A stretch of DNA of 6,037 nucleotides from Microbacteriaceae bacterium. Its GTDB lineage: Bacteria; Actinomycetota; Actinomycetes; Actinomycetales; Microbacteriaceae. The notes beneath the pieces are model-generated. The model did no database searches and was not told the DNA's origin. It worked only from the letters and a program-made list of their open reading frames with translations. A program made the translations under genes and the position numbers. The stretch spans positions 1 through 6,037 of the forward strand of contig JAODAY010000165.1 of NCBI GenBank assembly GCA_025463665.1, read 5' to 3'. Below are positions 5,376-6,037 of this stretch, one piece after another (position 1 is the first letter of the stretch; each line of letters begins with the position of its first letter).

Positions 5376-6037
5376 CTCTCTCGGGGACCGCGACCGACGT
5401 AGACCTCGACATCGGCGGGATGACCTGCGCCTCCTGTGCGACGCGCATCGAGCGCAAGCTCAACCGCATCGACGGCGTCACCGCCACCGTCAACTACGCG
5501 ACGGAGAAGGCGCGCGTGCAGGCCGCGGGAGTCGACGTGGCCGCGCTCATCGGCGCCGTCGAGGCGGCCGGCTACACCGCGGCGGTGCCCGTTCCTCCGT
5601 CTGCCATCGACGACGACGCCCGACCGTCGGCCGCCGACACGGAGGTCGACCGGCTGCGTCACCGCCTCGTCGTGTCGACCGCCCTCGCCGTTCCGGTCGT
5701 GCTGATGTCGATGGTGCCTGCCCTGCAGTTTCCGAACTGGCAGTGGCTCGCTTTGACCCTGGCCGCCCCGGTCGTGGTCTGGGGCGCCTGGCAGTTCCAT
5801 CGCGCCGCCTGGGCCAACGCCCGGCACGGCGCCGCGACGATGGACACGCTCATCAGCGTCGGCGTGATCGCGGCCTTCGGCTGGTCGCTCTACGCCCTGT
5901 TCTTCGGCGACGCCGGAACGCCCAGCATGCACATGAGTTTCTCCCTCATCGCCGATCCCGACGCCGGCGCCAGCCAGCTCTACCTCGAGGTGGCCGCCGC
6001 GGTGACGGTGTTCATCCTCGCCGGCCGGTATATCGAG
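5372..6037 (+). CDS. copA: Cu(I)-exporting P1B-type ATPase CopA, 5' part only
   Basis: 222 codons are present and the gene runs off the window, so the CPC, DKTGT and ATP-binding regions are not seen. The N-terminal HMA domain (about 8-72) has GGMTCASC with C19 and C22, and ends in EAAGYTA. Four membrane segments follow: about 99-118, 123-142, 157-178 and 203-220. They match MA, MB, M1 and M2 of P1B pumps, and the ATMDTLISVG segment (155-164) before M1 is strongly characteristic. The extracytoplasmic loop between M1 and M2 (about 179-202) carries MHM (186-188). The ATG overlaps the copZ stop by 4 bp. It pumps Cu(I) out across the cytoplasmic membrane and should be induced through CsoR. The copper assignment rests mostly on operon context, because the metal-selective CPC motif lies outside the window. 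Confidence 0.93.
   Translation, partial: MTLSGTATDVDLDIGGMTCASCATRIERKLNRIDGVTATVNYATEKARVQAAGVDVAALIGAVEAAGYTAAVPVPPSAIDDDARPSAADTEVDRLRHRLVVSTALAVPVVLMSMVPALQFPNWQWLALTLAAPVVVWGAWQFHRAAWANARHGAATMDTLISVGVIAAFGWSLYALFFGDAGTPSMHMSFSLIADPDAGASQLYLEVAAAVTVFILAGRYIE

Noticed and set aside
5171..5932. Minus-strand open frame opposite copZ/copA (253 codons)
   Set aside because: Antisense to clear HMA and P1B-ATPase coding; the translation is Arg/Gly/His-rich with no motif.
1..6037. CRISPR arrays, insertion sequences or a dedicated defence island
   Set aside because: No spaced direct repeats, transposase motifs or terminal inverted repeats were seen. The lone HNH protein has no accompanying system genes.

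Overview
The window looks like chromosomal DNA of a high-GC Gram-positive bacterium. The likely origin is Actinobacteria, probably a Microbacteriaceae-like genus. The basis is the GC-rich coding, two GTG starts, a DUF222/HNH protein of the actinobacterial 13E12 type, a tRNA with no encoded CCA, and a csoR-copZ-copA copper cluster. The genus is an inference from gene content only.

Layout. Bases 1-461 hold the 5' part of a metallo-beta-lactamase-fold hydrolase on the minus strand, running off the left edge. A 123-bp divergent spacer follows, then a lipid/diacylglycerol kinase on the plus strand (585-1544). It converges on a DUF222/HNH endonuclease-like gene on the minus strand (1561-3093). A spacer of about 140 bp separates that gene from a RimJ/RimL-like GNAT acetyltransferase on the plus strand (3233-3784). 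Bases 3883-4554 are the wreck of an NAD-dependent epimerase/reductase gene, with several frameshifts and internal deletions. Next comes tRNA-Glu(CTC) at 4612-4684, with its own promoter and a strong intrinsic terminator. The right end is a copper-efflux operon: csoR (4826), copZ (5133) and the start of the Cu(I) P-type ATPase copA (5372 to the window edge).

How the genes connect. CsoR should bind the palindrome just upstream of its own gene and release it when Cu(I) is bound. That would induce CopZ (chaperone) and CopA (efflux pump). The main non-routine observation is a second copy of this operator, 14 of 16 bases identical, about 4.3 kb away. It lies between the -35 and -10 boxes of a plausible minus-strand promoter driving the metallo-beta-lactamase-fold gene. 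This suggests the hydrolase, and perhaps the divergent lipid kinase, belong to the CsoR regulon.

The other genes look like ordinary chromosomal genes with no shared pathway. I see no CRISPR array, insertion sequence, prophage or clear defence system. The HNH protein is the only nuclease-like gene, and its cellular role is unknown.
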